Counted from the first letter of the stretch, positions 23,882-37,172 are shown. The stretch is 64,000 bases of DNA from Daphnia carinata (GCF_022539665.2 NC_081337.1:6238679-6302678), one strand, 5' to 3'. Notes: a model not told the origin generated them from the sequence alone. Numbers and translations: made by a program.

Positions 23882-26800
23882 ATGATAACCATACCGTCGT
23901 TGGGAAACTTAGCGTTGAGTGGTTCTTCCCCCCATGGTAGTGACCTGCTTACTAAAAGCAACCGTAATGGATCGGTAAGATTTCTATTTAATTTCCTTAT
24001 CGCAGGGAGAGTTTTCTTTCATTTCTGTATCTGTGAATTCGTGGACGTTTTCAAAATATTATATAATCTGCGTGGACTACATAGCATAACAAGAATCGAC
24101 GGTATTACCCTCTGCGAGAACGTTGACGTAGTTCACGTCTATTTTTGTCCTCAGTGTTTGCCACATTATTTTTATGTCTGCGTCCTCGATATGCCCCACC
24201 TCGTTTTGGTTCATTCTTGTTGTTTTTCTTCTTGACGTCTTGGATCATCAGTTTTGTTTTTGCTTGTAAAAATTTGTAATTTTAAGACTATGGTTATGAC
24301 AAATTTTGGCAAGGGTTCCGCCAATAGGAAATAAGGGAGTTGTGTGGGCACGCATTCAAAGCCAATGCCAAATGACTTTTGTCAACGAAAACAGCTAGAT
24401 CACAAGTTGGTTGAAATAGCTTTTGTGGGTGGGGTTAGACAAAGCCATACCTCAACAGATGACCTCCATTCGCACATTGTTGGCAATCGAACTTGAACCA
24501 AAAAGACTAATTGCATTGTTTACCATTTGCTCTCCGCACAGGTTCTCGAGATGTTCCTAGGCTCGCGAGACCACAGCAACAGAGGATCAAGAGAAGGTTC
24601 GATGGGGCCCCCGTCTCGCCAATCTAGCAATGCTAGTGTATCCAGCATAACATCGTCGCAAGATGCTGGAAGCACAGGATCGCAGTTTTTTGAGGTAACA
24701 TTTGCCACCAAACTCATTACAGTTTCATTTCACTACTTGTTTTTATATTTGTAGGTTTTGTATTTGGGAAAGATAAAATCAGTGTCTCATCGCAAAGCAC
24801 CACCAACGTTCATCGATGACGTGTTGGAGAAATTTCGTGCCCATAACCAGCTGGAAGAGCAACGGGTCCGGCAGACAAGCTTGCCCGTACATGCAGCCAA
24901 TAGTTCATTCCTTCAAATGGCCAGGTTTCCCAGACCGACTAGTATGACTGATATTTGCGGAGACAGTCGTGAAGTCTACGAAGGCCGTCATATTTTTACA
25001 AAGAAATTGGTCGATACGCAGGAGGAGGAGGAAACCGGCGAAACGCAATCCACAGCTACAGCTGACAACAGTACCCTGTCCATACTCAAACAAACAGAAG
25101 AAGTTCTTAAGACGCTGTCGGATCGTATCGAGCCCTTACAAAACGTAATTAAGACCGCCCATCTCGAAAGTGTACGATTATTAAATTTCTTCGTTGTATT
25201 TTTTAGAATATCTTAGCAAACCAAAATGGGGAACAAGCTCATCATCAAGATCTGTCGGCAAGTTTCCGTGTACGGACTGCTAGTGGAGGGATCTCCAGCT
25301 TACCACCCAGGTTCGTAATTTATCGTGAATAATTCAATCCTAGTATCGGGCATAATTTGGAATTCAAATGCAGAAAAGATCCATCTCTTGAGCCCTTGTC
25401 ACGCGGTCGAGCCAACTCTACGGGTAGCGCTTCAGCTTTACGACCTAGAAGAGTCAACTCTACGACCCTGTTGGAAGTTCCTAAAACGGTATCGGAAACA
25501 CATATTACCATTGGAATTTATTCAAAATAATCACATTTTCCGTTTTGAAATAGCCGCAAGTTGCCACTAACGAAAATAATCGCACAATGTTACTACAAAT
25601 CAGCCGCTGTGATGTGAAACTCATCAGCCCAGATCGCAAATCCGTCATGTTGAGTAAACCGTTTTGTGACATCTCACATTGCTCACAGGTAACTTGGTGG
25701 AATCAGGGTTTTTTCTTTTGTACGCCGTGTCGTATATTTTAAAATTTCCTCAGGGCATTAAAAATCCTGAAAACTTTGGATTTATTTGTCGGGACACTGT
25801 TAGTGACAATAATGTCTGCTATGTTTTCAAATGTCAAAGCAGTTCAGTTGCTGATGAAATAATGACAGGTAAAAAACGCCTTTTAAAACCGAAATTCGAA
25901 GTTCATAACTAATACGATGCATCACTAGTTTTGAAATTGGCGTCCCATTCTGCATCTGAATCTCAAAAACGAATCAACAACAACGTCTGCGAGCACTGCC
26001 CTTCTGTTTGGCTCCAGAGACTGATAACTGACGTCGAAGGTTCATTTCATTTATTATTTTTAAAAATTACATATGTTCCATGCTTGAAGATTTGATTTTT
26101 GTTTTCAGGACTAACTGATCAGAAAGCACACGCTTTACTTCTAAGGCGTATTGGAACCTTGCCTGAAGCTGACCAAGAGCAATTGGTGGCAAAATATAAA
26201 GGCGCCGATTTAATCAAAACCAGCGAACAAAACGATCTTTTGCTACTCCTTTTGAAAGCGCATTGTGAGGCACGACAAATGACCCACGTTCATGACACGG
26301 CTGAAAATAGGTAGGCAATAGAAGTTTTAATTCAAAGATATGGAAATCATAATAGCTCGTCAATTTTGTAATTAGACACGAATTTTTGAGCCAATATTTT
26401 GATGGAAGCTCGGGTACTATATTTAAAAAGGCCAAGCGGTCCTTGTCCAACTCCTTCGATCAACTGCTGAAACGTAAAACCAAAGATGAAATGGAGTTGG
26501 CGTCAGCACAATCAACTTTTCATCAAACAAGCCTTCCAAATCGTGTAGAGCAAATTGAGGTAACAAGACCAATGAACTAAGCCACGTCAACAGTTAATCA
26601 TTCTTTCTTTTCAAATCAAAACAATGAAGAATGAAAAGACTCCATCAAAACAGTCTTTTTGTTTCGACATGGCTGATGGACTTAGCCAGTCTCCATTGGC
26701 AAATGGGTCAGACCCTCGACTGGATGCCTCTCGTCCTCGATCGTCAACACTTTGCAGCTCTCATGGTGCAACGATAAAAAAAGAATTAAAAGAAATGCAA

Positions 26801-28983
26801 AATAAGAGGAGAGACAGTAGAGAGCAAAAGGAGATCAAGATCGAAAAAGTGTCGAGTCCAACCACAAAGTCTCCTATAATGGAAATGTAATAAGCAATTA
26901 AGAAAGCGTTCCACGAGATTTACTGCAATGTTTTTTCTTTAATGTTATTTTCAGATTTTTCAAAGTCGGCAGTCCGTCCCCTGTTCACACTGCACATCCT
27001 CCTACCGACACACCAAGCCCGCGTAGGCCGTCTTCTGCTGCCTCTTGGCGTCAAGCCATTTTCCAGCAAGTCAAGTCGCCAAATCAGAACAACCCGAACG
27101 AGTTTTGTGTAGGTGTCGATCCACGGAAATATGGAGCTGGGGATCAGGGACGAATCCGGCGAACTCGCGAAAATTACCGAATGCTTTGGCAAAAGGCCAT
27201 TAAACAGCAAATTATTCTAATACGCATGGAAAAGGAAAACAAGCGATTGAAAGGTATGACCTACTTCGAACGACCGTTTCAAACACATGAGGCATCAGCG
27301 TTGAACTCTTTGCCAACTTAAGTTATTCTTTGTTTTCCATTGGTTTGCAGCTCACCAAGAGGAGATGGCAATCAAGCGCATGAAGTTAAATTACGACGAA
27401 ATTGTCGTCTGCCCTCGGCCCACCGTCCAGTTGTGGGAAAAACTTCTAAACTCATCTTCCGGTGTGGCCCCAGACTTTCCCACCCTCGCCCGTGCGGTAG
27501 AAAAGGGAGTGCCAAAGCATCGACGAGGTGAGGCTTGGCGGGTACTGGTCAACACGCGAAATACGATGGAAACTCAGCAGCCATCGTGGTGTAGACACGC
27601 AGCGCACGATGATTACAGCTTGTCATCCCAGCCAGTTGATTATGAAAAATTCCCATTGCTCGATGAACCATACGAAGAACTTCTCGGACAACTCACTTCG
27701 CATCAGCACGCTATCATCATCGATCTGGGTCGGACCTTCCCCACACAGAAATATTTTCAGGCCTCTCTAGGTCCAGGACAGTTGTCATTGTACAACTTAC
27801 TAAAGGCCTATTCGCTTTTGGATAGCGAAGTAGGCTACTGCCAGGGTTTGAGTTTCATCGGTGGTGTATTGTTGATGCACTTGGAAGAGAATGAGGCTTA
27901 TTATATGCTTCGTTACTTAATGCTGGAACTGGGACTTCGGCGACAATTCCTACCCGATATGGCGGCTCTTCAGGTGCAATTATACCAAATGGCCCGTTTA
28001 CTCAGAGACTCTCATCGTGATCTCTACGAGCATCTCGAGGAAAATGAAATCAGTCCCACATTGTATGCAGCTCCGTGGTTTTTAACTCTTTTCGCCTCGC
28101 AGTTCCCTCTGGGCTTTGTAGTTCGTGTTTTCGGTAAGGTTCAAGTGCCGTACGTGTAGCGTAAAGAAGCTGAAAGATCGTTTTTTTTTCGTATTCAGAT
28201 TTAGTTTTTATGAGCGGTATGTCGATGGTTTTCCGCGTCGCCCTGTCTCTTATTGCCGACCACAAAGATATGCTACTCCAATGCCGCAATTTTGAACAGT
28301 TGATGGATTATTTCAAAACCACTTTACCGTCTATGGGAGCTTCGCAGCTTGAACGCGTCATTCACGAGGTTTGAATTTCTCTTATCTTTTCTAATTATTT
28401 TCCCGACATCTCCATCAACGTTGTTGACTTTTCAGGCGCTAGAATTGGACATTTCACGGCAGTTGGCGGCTTATGAAGTCGAGTATCACGTACTACAAGA
28501 AGAAATAGTCGCTGGTATCGCATCGCCAATCAGCCCACAACAACACGGTGTTGAGGATTGGAAGGAAAAGACACGCCATCTGGAAGAGACCAACATGGCC
28601 CTGCAAAAACAAGTGCGTGAATTGCAGGCTCAGTTGCAATCAGCGAAAGTAACGACACGCATTTTGGAAAACAATCTAAGCGCCAGTCAATCCAAATACG
28701 CTAGGCTTGAGAGAGAGGTAACTTTGCTTACAATTTGTGTTGAAATATTTGGATGGTAGGTAATTCGTTCCTTATAAAGGTGAGCGAATACGAAAATGAT
28801 CGCCATTCGCTGATCCATTTAATTGCTGATTTGATGAAGAGATTACCTGCTGACCAAGAAATCGTGATTCCTCCTGACATTGCTAGATGCTTAGAAGACT
28901 TTGGCCCTACACATGAAGGAGGTATTTCCATCATGATAACACCGTCGTCAGTTGGTAGTTCAGCTTCCGCCATCTTCAGTTGA
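23882..28983 (+). CDS. TBC1D4: TBC1D1/TBC1D4 (AS160, pollux) Rab GTPase-activating protein, 16 coding exons
   Basis: Rab-GAP that in animals holds exocytic Rabs (Rab8/10/14 class) in the GDP state until Akt or AMPK phosphorylates it. Exons: 23882-23974, 24542-24694, 24755-25144 (or 25171), 25207-25310, 25374-25488, 25554-25688, 25754-25868, 25929-26039, 26109-26310, 26376-26559, 26630-26886, 26955-27253, 27351-28133, 28199-28368, 28436-28717 and 28780-28983. Total 3597 nt, 1198 aa; all phases agree. Domains: PTB/PID about 83-380 (begins VLYLGKIK; NRTMLLQ, NFGFICRD, DEIM); calmodulin-binding-like KKAKRSLSNSFDQLLKRK about 490-507; DUF3350-type SWRQAIF at about 650 and LWQKAIKQQIILIRMEKE at about 696; TBC domain about 772-1000; C-terminal coiled coil about 1038-1125. 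The dual catalytic fingers are intact: Arg847 in IIIDLGRTFP and Gln884 in GYCQGLSF. Akt-type sites are S262 (RGRANS) and T574 (RPRSST). No first PTB domain is seen, so the ATG at 23882 (first after an in-frame stop) may mark a short isoform. Family identity is very sure, the start less so. Confidence 0.93.
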
Positions 28984-29450
28984 GAAACATCCGGATTTTC
29001 AGCAGTTCCTACTCATCCTTGTTTGTTTGTTTTTTTCGCTTCGCCCTCGTGCCTTTATTATTATTTCAATTTTTTTTTAGATAACCCAGTGATAATTGTT
29101 TGATTGTTTGCTTTTTCTCATTCGACATCTAGAGAAGTTGACTTCTCTTGCACATTTCGTTATTTCGATTGATTACCATCTTCGTCTTTACGACAGTAAA
29201 CATTGCTTAATCTGTAGGATGTGCAATGAAAAACAAATCTCATGCATTCATCGTGTTTGCAATCCATGATCAAGCAGTTTATTTTTAGCATAAAAAAAGT
29301 TTGTGTTGCAATTTAAAAGTTCGAAACTCTTTCCGTATTTGTTATGCGACTGCGTGACTCTCTTTGAAACATTGAACTACAGTATCCCCGTCGGATTTGT
29401 CTATACCTAATCTGATTTTTGTGTAATAAATCCATGTACTTAAAACGAGC
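28984..29450 (+). other. TBC1D4: 3'UTR of the TBC1D1/4 gene
   Basis: AT-rich sequence with stops in all frames follows the TGA at 28981-28983. It ends at a canonical AATAAA (29425-29430), giving a 3'UTR of about 460 nt. No other gene signal is seen in it. Confidence 0.6.
29425..29430 (+). terminator. TBC1D4: polyadenylation signal AATAAA
   Basis: GTGTAATAAATCCATG lies about 440 nt after the stop codon of the TBC1D1/4 gene. It is the first canonical hexamer downstream on this strand, so cleavage is expected 10-30 nt beyond it. Confidence 0.6.
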
Positions 29451-31214
29451 AAAAAAAGCGTTCCATTGATCGAGTTAGATTCACGTTGGAATCCATCAGA
29501 TTTACTCGAGCAATGAAAAACTTTTTTAAAAAATTTTAAAACAAACTAGTTTTTGCGATTCGCCAGTTCTGAAAATGGGAAAATGCAAATGATATGTATA
29601 TAAGTAACTACTCTGCGGTCGAACATTTTCTGTCGGCAAAGTGAGAATTTGGTTTCGGTATCTCAATTCCAGTCGGATTGACTATAGCACTTTAAGGTGT
29701 GGCACGCTATACAACTGTAGTTGGGTGGAGTCGAAACAGCATCCTCGAAAGAAATTTATAACGAAATACTAAACAAGAAAAATAAAAATAAAGCTGCTTT
29801 ACACAATACAGCGATAGCTATAAATGAAACGATTGGGCACAGAATGAGAACAATCGAATCGTGAAATGGAGGAATTTATGTGTCTTCATTCTTATTAGTT
29901 GTGGTGCAATGCCAGATAACTTCTTTTTCCGCGTCCCGATGCTGTTCGTTTACATATAAAGGCTCGTACGGGCAACGTTATTTAAAAGAAAGAAAGTGAT
30001 CGGCAAAACGAAAAGAGTGTATTAATTTCTTCGTAGAAAGCCAAATGTCTCTCACTTGGGGAACCTGTCCACGAAACCAGGTTTTTCGACACATATTTTG
30101 ATTTAAATACGCCTTACGTTTTTATACTGCACAAGACAATTACGTTTTTGACACTTTTTTTTACGTGGCAGACAACGACAATTGATCGATAAACCTCGTA
30201 TATGAATCAAGTCGTTTGAGAGTCTGTCATTGGATGTCGGGGCACTTCTAACGAGCATTTTCCCAGCAGTTTTACATATTTTATTTATATATTTCTTTTG
30301 CCATCAGCAGGGGTTTCTGTCAAAAGTAATTTATCTGACGCCAATTCCAGTTTGTTGTACTTGTCTGTTTTACAAGATTCCCAGAGTTATTCAATCTTAT
30401 CATCGTGACGTTGTTTAACAACCTTGGAAAATACAGACAGCAGTTAAATCAAAAGTCGATTGCCCAAAGTACTGTTACTTGCTTTCCAATAGATTCTTCG
30501 CTTAACAAAAGCTGCCTACTATTTTCGAGAAATACCTGCCTTTGTATTCCGAAATTTCTTGAGATGCATAGAAACACACCATCGGCGGTAGACATGATAT
30601 AGCTCTGCTTTTGGTTCGATTCGGGCTGTAGGCTATATCATCGTCCCCTAAAGAAAAAATAATTCACTATTTATTAGACTGGTTTTCAAGACGAAAAAGT
30701 GTCACTTGGATCAGTGCCATGAGTGATGGGTTCACGCATCCATGTCCATCTTCTAACACAGCCCACTGATACATGCACATCTTTAGGTGTGGTCACGTCC
30801 AGATGTCTACCTATAAACAGAACAGGGTGGAGTTCATCACTCTAAGAACGGAGACAAACTGTGTTTTTTATTTTAAAGAAATTATAGTTTTCAACAAGTG
30901 TGGTGATACAATCTTGTCGAAGGAAATAAAGCGTTAGACATGTGAATTTTCTTGAGAAAATTAAAGTGTGCTGGAAAAAGGAAAGCCGTTAGTTCGATCT
31001 ACGTTGTGACAAATAGGGAAATTATCAAGTTTGACTATATAATAAATAAAAGAGGTCAGCCATTTTTTTTTATGTCTGCATATATTTCATGAAATCTCCA
31101 TCACTGTCTATCAACTCTGTCTCAGAGACGGGAGGTGAGACGGGCAAGCACCGAAAATCGAGAAAAGAATGAAAGATTGGGGAGAAGCAAAATAAGAAGT
31201 GTAATTCAGTAGCT

Positions 31215-31300
31215 ATTGGCCCAGCGTGAGATTCAAACCGAAAACAAAGCCGCTTTACCATGACACGGCTCATTTCCTTTGACCGTTCAGCCATACCCTG
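31215..31300 (-). other. tRNA-like Pol III box pair (degenerate)
   Basis: On the minus strand TGGCTGAACGGTCAAAGG (31293-31276) resembles the D-arm/A box of a Leu or Ser tRNA, and GGTTTGAATCTC (31239-31228) resembles a B box. The spacing would suit an 80-90 nt tRNA with a long variable arm. The acceptor stem cannot be paired and the T stem is poor. It is probably an old tRNA pseudogene, a SINE head, or chance. Confidence 0.2.
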
Positions 31301-33924
31301 CGCGGTCCCGTTTTGCTGGCCGCAATAACTAATAAACGAATGAAAAGCCATGAACAAAACAAGTTGAATAAATATCATAATTTCTAGTTTCTTTTCGTCA
31401 GAATCATATGAGTAATACCCATTTAAACCGCAACGTTCATTTGAAAACCTTAACTTAACATTTGTTGTTCGGAAATGGGCACATCCATCTTAAGTTGCAA
31501 AACGTAATCCAACAGGATTTTCCTGTTTTCGTGCCGATGCAAATGATGATTTTCGCTAGAAAGATATAGAAATTTAAACAACACAGAAGAGAAATTGCCA
31601 GAAAATTCAATTGAAAAGTTGAAGGTAGATTCAAAAGGCACTTACGTGTCCACCTTCCCATTCAAGTTTTCACCTCACCAGCTGATTGCTCTACTATATC
31701 TGTTAAGACGACCTTGTTGTAAACGAAAAAAACCTGTTCATTGCAAGTTTTCCACTTAAAAGACCAGATGAAGGGTGGCGATCACCTTTAAAATATGCAG
31801 ATATCCAATTCACAGCAGGTGTGTTTGTTAACGTCGTAATTCCTAAAAACAATTCGAAATGTTTTAGGCGTTTGAGTCGTAGTAACATCCAATTGTCAAC
31901 GTCACGCAGGACGTTCCTTCCTTCCTTCGAAAGTTCATTGCCGATCTCTTTAAAATATTGGGCATACCAATGAACTTTGTATTTGTTGATACGTTCTTTT
32001 AGTTGCCATTCCTACAGACGTATTGGCCCGTTACATGTCGTCACCTGCATTTTTATCTTACTGTAACAGGTTAGTGCATGCTCAACTTGCTGATTACCAC
32101 GTCTATTAACGACGCAGCTGAACGATGAAAAAAGAAATGCCACACCTGCGTGCTTCCCCCATTTTTTTTTCTTCGTATCTAAAAATCCCGTACCATCTGT
32201 TTGTCTGGCCTTTTAGTAAAAGAAACGCTGATTTGTCCTCCCCCCTGAGGTGCTTTTTCTTCTCGACAAGGTATCACCAGCGTGATCTTCTCACAAAGGT
32301 GACTGGGTGGGGCTTTTCCGGCGAACAGTCGTTGCGCATCAGAGCATGCACGACTGATGGCTGACTCGAGGCGAAATTCAGGAATTTGTAAAACTATTCA
32401 AAAACGGATTTTTTTTTAAGACTCGAAAAAGCATACAGACGCAAATGAGGGGGAAAAACAAGAATGGAGAATATACGAAATGCCAAGGAACGAAAAATAC
32501 ATTCCTACGCTGATTTTCCTTCGTATTTTTCTTTTTCTTTTGGCAAAATGTGATGCGTCAGTCTCCTCTTGAGATGACCTTCCCAGTATTTTCGGGAAGA
32601 TCACGCAAGTTGGTCCGTGGTTCTTTTTCGTCGTTTTCTTTCTAACTATGCGGCTGATGCGGGGGGACCGTGAGAATTCATTACATTCATCGTGTGTACG
32701 CATTTCACCGCTCAAATGCAAATTGTTTTACGGGCATTTAAATTGACTGTTTAGGCCCCCTTTTCATCTAACATGTAAATTGATTCCACTTTTCCGTTTG
32801 GCCTTTGCCGGAATGAGATGTTAGTTGAAAGAAAGAAAAAGGGAAGCTACCATATGAATGCATTAAAGCCACTTTATTTATCCTATGGCGAGAAATTTTT
32901 TTTTTTCTACAATAGATTAGAACCCGCTATAAAGGCAGAAAGATTGAATAGTGGGATTCTTCCAGCTGGTAGAATTCTCACGAAACCATGATTAGATTCA
33001 AAGAAGAGAAATAAAAAAAAGAATAGCACCGTGTTTATGTATCATATCTGCGAACGTATTTCTGCATATTTTTTATGAAGATCGTATTGATGGCGTTATT
33101 CCAGATCGCCATCACAGCGTATCGGGCACAGCAACATCAGGTATAGAAATGAGACAGAAAACCTGTCATTCTGGGTTCGTGTAATTAGTTGTTTTTACAC
33201 CGTGACTTACAATGACGTTTCTTAATACCGGTAGCTCATCTTAATAGAATTTCGGGCAAACCAGTTGGACGTTTTTAAATCGTGTAGCGCACGCGACAGA
33301 ATTAAGCCAATTCACACACTCACAGAAAAAAGGGTGATATGAGGGTGATGAACTTATTTAAATGTGTAACTTCCGGATGGATTCGCATTGTCGCCGATGC
33401 GTCACGAATATAGGACACGATAGCCGTAAAAAAAAACAAGTCTGAATAATAAATAAGCAAGTGTCGTATATTCGTTTCAAAAGTCAGCATAGCGTAAAGC
33501 TTTATTGTGACTCGTCATTGACGCAACAGCTCGTTGTTGTGTAAGTACGGGCTGATTTCTCACAATGGATCGGTGTCCTTTTCTTCTTCGCATTTTCTTT
33601 GATTTGGGTCGCCGTTTTGTATACGAACAATACAACGAAACGAACGAGAGGGGGGATACGTTTCATCGATAAGGGCGCCCTGCTCATCCCGAATGGAAAC
33701 GAGATCTCGAATAAAATGCGTTTAGATAAGGCTGGCAGTTGCCGGTTCAAATGGAGCTATCCTATTTCTCTATCTACGCAACAGTTTTTTTACGTACTAG
33801 TCTGCTGACAGAATCGAAGGACGACCTGCAGCGGAGCGAGCAATGACAAACAATAGCCAGCGAATTAGATTAATATCCCAGTCACTTTGAATTGCAACCC
33901 GCTGACGCTCGTATAAATCGTCCC

Positions 33925-33946
33925 TTTTTTTTTTTTTTTTTTTTTT
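33925..33946. repeat. poly-T tract, 22 nt
   Basis: An uninterrupted run of 22 T with no element body recognised next to it. Confidence 0.9.
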
Positions 33947-36900
33947 GCTGGCGTGACGCAACTGAGCCACTAAGCGGCGGCAATTCTAAACCGCAAATCT
34001 TTACGTCGTGCTGATTTTTTGTTTTCCTTTTTTGTGTGAGTGTGTGTGTCTATTTTGTTGGGAAAGGGTTGTATAATAACACACGGCTACTTGAAACCGC
34101 GATGACAAAAAAAAAAAAACAGCAGCAAAGGGGGTGGTCAACATCCAAGAAAAAAAAACCCGAAAAAAAAATCCAAGGTGAGCACACCGGTATCCTATAC
34201 TTCACGGACTTGATTCTGCAAGTCAACGAACGGAGTGGCGGCGGCAACGAGACAGCGCCACACCCTACTATTTCATGTCCTTATCGGGCTGAAAGGGAGT
34301 GAACTAATTCGGATTTCAAAAACCTACGTAACTCTATCATAATAGCTTCAGGAAAAGGAGAAAAAAAAACATAGGAAAATGTTTTTGCTGCGGTCACTGA
34401 GATTTTTTTCCGTGCTAAAGTTAAAACAATTTCACGCCCCTCTTTGTTTTGCTTCTAAAATTGGCCTTGAAAAATCACCAATTTCAGCTGAATGTCGGCC
34501 ACAGATTTTTTTTTTCGAGTTCTTGTTCCAGTCGAATGGCACTGAAAAAAACTCATTTTTACGTGAAACGAACAGTTTCACGCCTATCGGATAAAGCCAT
34601 TGTCAAAGACCGGCTTCAATGGCGCTTCTAGTTACAAAAATGAATACGTCCAACGCTACACTGGAAAAAAAAAAATACACAAGCGCATTCCTCTGTCGTC
34701 CAGCCAAGGGGTTTTTGAACCAAAGAATTTTCGCTCGAAAAAGCTACTGGGAAAAAAAGGGCTGGGCTAACCAATTTCGTTCCTTAAAAAAAATGAGGGG
34801 GGATTATTGTATGCATGATGGTGATGGATGGCAAATAATACGTGAGTAAATACACCCCCCAACGTATGTTGAATAAAAAAACGCATCACGTTAATTGGTA
34901 AATCCCGAATTGCTGAAGGATGTTGGGTTCGCGTACAGCATTAATTATTCATACTTTGAATGCTCCCCCCTAGTGTTCATCGTGCTGTCGTTTCATCGTT
35001 CATTGAAATCAAGATGTTGATTTCCTTCAACTTTGGGTACGTTTTCAACTTGACAGTTGAAACAGCCGATTCAAACTATTATATTTTTCTTTCACTCACA
35101 TAATTGGGAGATAAAAATTTGTTTAGTCAAAATATGATGGCCGATTCGCTATCATGCGTGAAGGGAAAAAAACCAGTCAGCCAACTGCTGGCATCCGTAT
35201 ACAACATTACGCATACAATTGCAACAGTTGGTCGAAATGTTGCAACTTCTCTTTTTTTTTGAATATTCATTTCGACTGCGGTTGAATTGTTTTATAACGA
35301 CGTAACGATTACAACTGTCAGAAATACGAAAAGAAAAAATTGAAAAATTCCTGTATATTATACCCAACCGCTCTGGTTATCCCAACAAAGAAAAAAAAAG
35401 GGAGTCCCGACAGAGAATCGTGATCGATGTTCGTCTCTTGTATACCACAAAGATAAGATAACGGTCTGACCTTATTTCTACTTACTACATTTCTTATTGT
35501 TTTTCATTTGATTATTCCATTGTTTTTGTTTTCCTGGCGTTAAGACAAATCCGAGAGACAAGCCCGAAAATAAATGAAATTATTCAATTGCGTCCCTCAA
35601 GCCTGTTCACCCGCAAACTTTTCCATCAGAAAGGGGTGTGGCCGCACTTGGTAAAGAGTGTGCCCCACTCTGTTTCGCAGCCATCGATTACGTAGTTCTC
35701 ATTAACAACCGATTGCGTACAACATCCAATTCATTTTGAATGTGTCAATGAGAAAACAAAAGGAGAACTGTCACATGTGTCTGATTGCAAAGCCAGTGCT
35801 GCCTATGCTTTGCCCTAACGTTTTCGCTTTCTCGTTCAACGAACGCAAGGGCGTGAGGGGAATTCTGAATTCGCCGAGTAGCCGTGGAATGACTGATAGC
35901 TTTTTCTTTTCTTCTGTGTTTTCTATTTTTTTTTTTTCAATTTTCTTTCACGGTGATATTCGAAACGAAAACAAAAAATTTGACGTGCAGTATCTCTGCT
36001 AGGTCACAGCGGACGATTATACAGCGTTACGCAGAGATTGCCAACCACACCCAACATTTTTGGCAGTGTGCCCAAAAAGCGGTAATAGACGGTGTACCAG
36101 TGTGTATGGCTTTCGATTCTGATTCTATTTCAATCCTAATAATCCCTATTTTCTTTGTTTTACCTCTTTTCTGTCCGTCGCCCATTAATTTTTTTCCCAC
36201 TTTTTGCCGCAGATTGATTCGAAATCGTGCTGCGCATTTCGTAACAAGATTGATCTGTTAAAACCTTCTGGTTGACGCTCTGTATGTGTTTCAACGCGAA
36301 GAACTAAAAATATTGAAGCAACCATTATAATACAATTATACGCGTCTTGAGTGTATCGTCCTCTTTCGGAAATCGGATATTTTCATTATGATGGCATTGA
36401 ATTCAGGCCATGATTGTTTTCCATTTTCAAAAAGAATGCAAAAAAGCAATGGTGAAGCAACCAATCTAACGGTACATTATTCAGAGGAACAAGGGACGTC
36501 ATGTTTAAAGCGCCATCAATAGAAAAACAAAATGAGTATTCAGTTAAAAGACGAATATCTCGGACTAATTATTTCTTTATATTTTTAACTTTGACAGTCT
36601 GACAGTTTGAGCGCAAAAGAAAAATCGTGAATTGCAACAAGAACGAGGGACGCTTCCAGTTTATTTAAACACAAATACTATGAGATAAAAAAAATTGAGA
36701 ACCTTTTAGATTGGATGAGCTATTGAGGCAGGAGGCGTTGAAAGAATCCGGTTATTCCATGTCAATGAACTAAAATTTTTCTTTTCAATCATCCCGGATT
36801 GTTTTAAGCATATCAAAACGGAGCGCATAGAAAAGGGAATCAAAGACAAACACAAACAACTTGAAATAAGGAAAAATTGAATTAGATAAAGAGATTACAA

Positions 36901-37152
36901 TGGAATCGACCACGTCAAGTTCAACGACCGTCCGCCGGAAACGACGACCCACTGCCCAAACGCACCATCACCAACCATTTGAATTTATTCGATTGTTTCC
37001 TTGAAAACAAAAAAAAAGCGTTTGTTTCTGTGTAGCTTCTACTTGTATCACACACATTTATAATTTGATGTACAACATTCATCAATGTTTTCCAAGACAG
37101 CTAAACTAATTATCTACAGATATAAATATTGCACGTATTTATTTTTTGTCTT

Positions 37153-37172
37153 TCTCTCTCTCTCTCTCTCTC
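37153..37172. repeat. (TC)n microsatellite
   Basis: Ten perfect TC units. The run is followed by CCAAACAG|GATATC, which happens to look like a polypyrimidine tract plus splice acceptor, but no coding exon follows. Confidence 0.9.

Noticed and set aside
33735-33770. GCCGGTTCAAATGGAGC resembling a tRNA T-arm
   Set aside because: No A box or acceptor stem lies upstream at tRNA distance.
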